From Candidatus Heimdallarchaeota archaeon LC_2 (GTDB lineage Archaea > Asgardarchaeota > Heimdallarchaeia > Heimdallarchaeales > Kariarchaeaceae): a stretch of DNA of 43,751 bases. The translations under genes and the position numbers were made by a program. The notes under the pieces are model-generated. The model saw only the letters and a list, made by a program, of their open reading frames with translations, did not search any database and was not told the origin of the DNA. Location: NCBI GenBank assembly GCA_001940725.1, contig MDVR01000053.1:1-43751 (forward strand), written 5' to 3'. Below are positions 41,936 through 43,751 of this stretch, in pieces; positions within the stretch are counted from its first letter, which is position 1, and the number at the start of each line of letters is the position of its first letter.

Positions 41936-43297
41936 ATGTCAGAATCCAATGAACTAATCGATTACGTCTTGATAGATGAGATTAGGCGATTACTTGATAG
42001 ATTTCAATGGATATCATCGTATGAATTATTTTATCAAAAAATTGAAAAGATTGAAACACAGTTAATACAGAAACATCGTAAAACGCATGAAGTTAATCTC
42101 AAAAAGAAATCTAACTCTGGTATATCATTACGAATAATTTCTAAATCAAGAAGATTGGTTGAAACATCATTGGGTATATCTTCACTTCATAAGATCACAA
42201 ATCTTACTGAGCCTAAATCAACACAAAAAAAAGAGGAAATATTAATATTCCCACAATTAAAAAATCCACGTATCAAATCCATAGCTGGAGACCAGTCTAA
42301 ATCATTTAATTTTCAGGAGAATACAGTTCTAGAAAAACTAGAGGACCTAAAATTGGAAGATCCAGAAAATGAGTTTGAAGAAAGTTCAAATTCACTAAAT
42401 TTGGAAAGAGAGACTCGATATATAATTAATACTGGATCAAATGGAATATCGAATTCTTCACTGAAGGTCAATTTGAATCACTCTGTTAAAATTTTATTTG
42501 ATTATTTTGTTTATACAATATCCCGAAATGATTATAGAAGGAATTTAAATTTTAATAGAAAACAATTAGAATTGGATGTATTTGAAAATCGTGTTAAAAG
42601 ATCGAAAAGATTTGTAAATGCTAATTTGGATGATGTTTCAATTATTTTTCATCCAAATATAATCGGAAAAATCATTGCTTTTCAATCAAATTCTCTAATA
42701 TCAAATCCACGAAATCAATTTTCTCCAATATGGAACGATCAAATACACCTTTACGATGATCCTCTGCGAGAAGAAGGATATGCATCAACTTTATTTGATG
42801 ATGAAGGTAATATTACAAAATCCAAAGTATTGGTTGAAAAAGGGAACTTCCAAAATTCATTGAATACAATAATAACTGGTGGACCATCAAATAGTGGCAA
42901 TGGATACAGATCCGCATGGTTTCAGCCTTTGTCAAGATCATATGAATATCCAGTTTCAAGAGCAATTTCAAATTTAGTAATGATGGGAGGAATTGGTAAA
43001 GGGATAAATTTTGTACAAAAAAGAACAGTGTCTCTGTTAGTTGTAAAAGGTCATGGTTACATTGGAGGGATGGCGAATAATCCAAAATTTGTCATCCATG
43101 CAAGTGAAGCAGAACTCTGGAAAAATGGCGAATATCTTGGACCAACCTATAATTATACCTTTAGTGGGTCCCTCAACGAAATTATGAAATATGGTGATTT
43201 ATCTGCAGATCAAACTCAAGTTGTTGATAAAGCAATTCCTGGTGCAGTTTATATTGGCTGGTTGAGGTGCCCTCCCGGAATTATAAAAGTCGGATAA
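41936..43297 (+). CDS. tldE: TldE/PmbA-like partner of TldD
   Basis: 453 residues. There is no HExxxH motif, as expected for the TldE subunit. The conserved C-terminal half is present (DDPLREEGYASTLFDDEGNI; GYRSAWFQPLSRSYEYPVSR; FVIHASEAELWKNGEYLGPT). Residues ~60-170 are polar and low in complexity, probably a flexible insertion not usual in PmbA. A GAAGGAAG Shine-Dalgarno-like sequence precedes the ATG by about six bases. Together with TldD it should form the heterodimeric protease. Confidence 0.88.
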   Translation: MSESNELIDYVLIDEIRRLLDRFQWISSYELFYQKIEKIETQLIQKHRKTHEVNLKKKSNSGISLRIISKSRRLVETSLGISSLHKITNLTEPKSTQKKEEILIFPQLKNPRIKSIAGDQSKSFNFQENTVLEKLEDLKLEDPENEFEESSNSLNLERETRYIINTGSNGISNSSLKVNLNHSVKILFDYFVYTISRNDYRRNLNFNRKQLELDVFENRVKRSKRFVNANLDDVSIIFHPNIIGKIIAFQSNSLISNPRNQFSPIWNDQIHLYDDPLREEGYASTLFDDEGNITKSKVLVEKGNFQNSLNTIITGGPSNSGNGYRSAWFQPLSRSYEYPVSRAISNLVMMGGIGKGINFVQKRTVSLLVVKGHGYIGGMANNPKFVIHASEAELWKNGEYLGPTYNYTFSGSLNEIMKYGDLSADQTQVVDKAIPGAVYIGWLRCPPGIIKVG

Positions 43298-43602
43298 CTA
43301 ATAAATTGGGAAATTGATAAAACGAATGTTGAAATGATCCTGTGGATTATTTCAATTTTGGTTCTGTAATTTCACTAAAATAATTTCAAATTAATTTCAT
43401 TCTACAACTATTCAATATATTTTATGATATTTCTGTTACATTACACATCGATCAATCTGTGTGACATGTCTAGCTATTGACATGTGTCTCATTAATTGTT
43501 ACAGTTGATAATCGATTTCGTCAGATGTTAGAATCAATTCACTGGTTTTTAATTCATTTTTATTCATCTCCTCTAAAATATTGAGAATCTATAGAATCTA
43601 TC
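43298..43602. other. 305-bp noncoding region with hairpins beside a transposase end
   Basis: No credible coding frame. It holds the clustered inverted repeats at 43443-43485 and T-rich tracts (GGTTTTTAATTCATTTTTATT near 43540-43560). It lies downstream of the IS110-type transposase on the minus strand and downstream of tldE on the plus strand. It may contain an IS end or termination signals for both genes. Confidence 0.5.
43443..43485. repeat. two adjacent inverted repeats (possible hairpins)
   Basis: ACACA (43443-43447) pairs with TGTGT (43458-43462). ACATGTC (43464-43470) pairs with GACATGT (43479-43485) around TAGCTATT. The octamer GACATGTC is itself palindromic. Possible roles are a terminator, a protein site, or part of the RNA or end structure of the adjacent IS110-type element. 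Confidence 0.5.
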
Positions 43603-43751
43603 TCAAACCTGAATTGGTGCAATCAACATTCGACTATGTACGTTACCCATATCTCGACGTTGGAGTTTGGTTGGATCAAATTCCACACCATCACGAAGAA
43701 TATAAAAACAACAACGTAGTATCTTTACTGCAACAGCCACCAGTGCCTTAC
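43603..43751 (-). CDS. IS110-family transposase, C-terminal 48 residues
   Basis: Read on the minus strand from the window edge to a TGA at 43603-43605. The fragment starts KALVAVAVKILRCCFYILRD, then GVEFDPTKL. This matches the C-terminal helix of IS110-type transposases (ALVAVARK-x-L, then L-x-DG-x-x-(Y/F/W)-DP). The rest, including the RuvC-like catalytic domain, lies outside the window. No frameshift is seen within the fragment, so the element may be intact across the edge. Its presence probably explains why the sequence stops here. Confidence 0.7.
   Translation of the reverse strand, partial: KALVAVAVKILRCCFYILRDGVEFDPTKLQRRDMGNVHSRMLIAPIQV
43603..43751 (-). mobile_element. edge of an IS110-type insertion sequence
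   Basis: Inferred from the transposase C-terminus at the window edge. The true IS boundary is not visible; IS110 elements lack conventional terminal inverted repeats, so it cannot be set from the sequence alone. Confidence 0.5.

Overview
The window is AT-rich archaeal DNA. The best fit is an Asgard archaeon, possibly Heimdallarchaeia-like; this is inferred from gene content, not from a marker-gene tree. The archaeal signals are TTTAAA/TTATATA-type TATA boxes about 25 bp upstream of leaderless or short-leader starts, frequent GTG/TTG starts, and archaeal-type genes (TrmB regulator, RadA/KaiC-like ATPase, TldD/TldE pair, Ski2-like helicase). The eukaryote-like signals are a Ras/Rab-type small GTPase, a longin-like protein with a C-terminal winged helix, an E1/ThiF-like adenylyltransferase, a flotillin/SPFH protein and a two-subunit M16 peptidase. 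A SCO1-like protein hints at a copper/respiratory link.

Layout. 1-2334: a truncated MFS transporter with a C-terminal PhoU-like domain, whose 5' part is a perfect in-frame 411-bp tandem repeat. 2358-2724: a 367-bp element that recurs at 12900-13266; on the minus strand it has a TATA box and a series of hairpins with UNCG and GNRA tetraloops, so I read it as a two-copy structured RNA gene. 2727-6560: nucleotidyltransferase, flotillin, a secreted or anchored protein and a zinc-ribbon membrane protein. 6671-9243: an inactive and an active M16 peptidase subunit in tandem. 9439-11993: metallophosphoesterase, an unknown two-copy protein and an SCO1-like protein. 12028-15319: small GTPase, second RNA copy and a membrane-anchored metzincin peptidase. 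15754-18745: the second unknown paralogue, a zinc-ribbon/Yip1-like membrane protein and RtcA. 18914-22032: a RecA/KaiC-like ATPase overlapping an ATP-dependent DNA ligase. 22029-29530: unknown, small membrane, zinc-ribbon/HTH, E1-like, GT-C glycosyltransferase, metallo-beta-lactamase-fold and other genes. 29705-35501: longin-like protein, wHTH/Rossmann protein, degenerate CPBP protease and Ski2-like helicase. 35540-40296: ABC-2 exporter, PfkB kinase, CitG-like protein and a convergent TrmB regulator. 40515-43297: TldD/TldE. The right edge holds the 3' end of an IS110-family transposase.

The main candidate for something undescribed is the duplicated structured RNA. Its two copies differ at only about nine sites. 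Most of these fall in loops or single-stranded stretches, and one exchanges G-U for A-U, a change tolerated only on the minus strand. A second theme is that three genes (metallophosphoesterase, DNA ligase, CPBP protein) lack any ATG/GTG/TTG in frame upstream of conserved or clearly coding N-terminal sequence, while a well-placed ATG exists one base out of frame. Either these genes use unusual initiation or there are single-base indels near their starts.

The window starts inside a perfect tandem repeat and ends inside a transposase, so it looks like a complete contig bounded by repeats. No rRNA, tRNA or CRISPR array was recognised. All functional calls come from motif reading; no database search was run.
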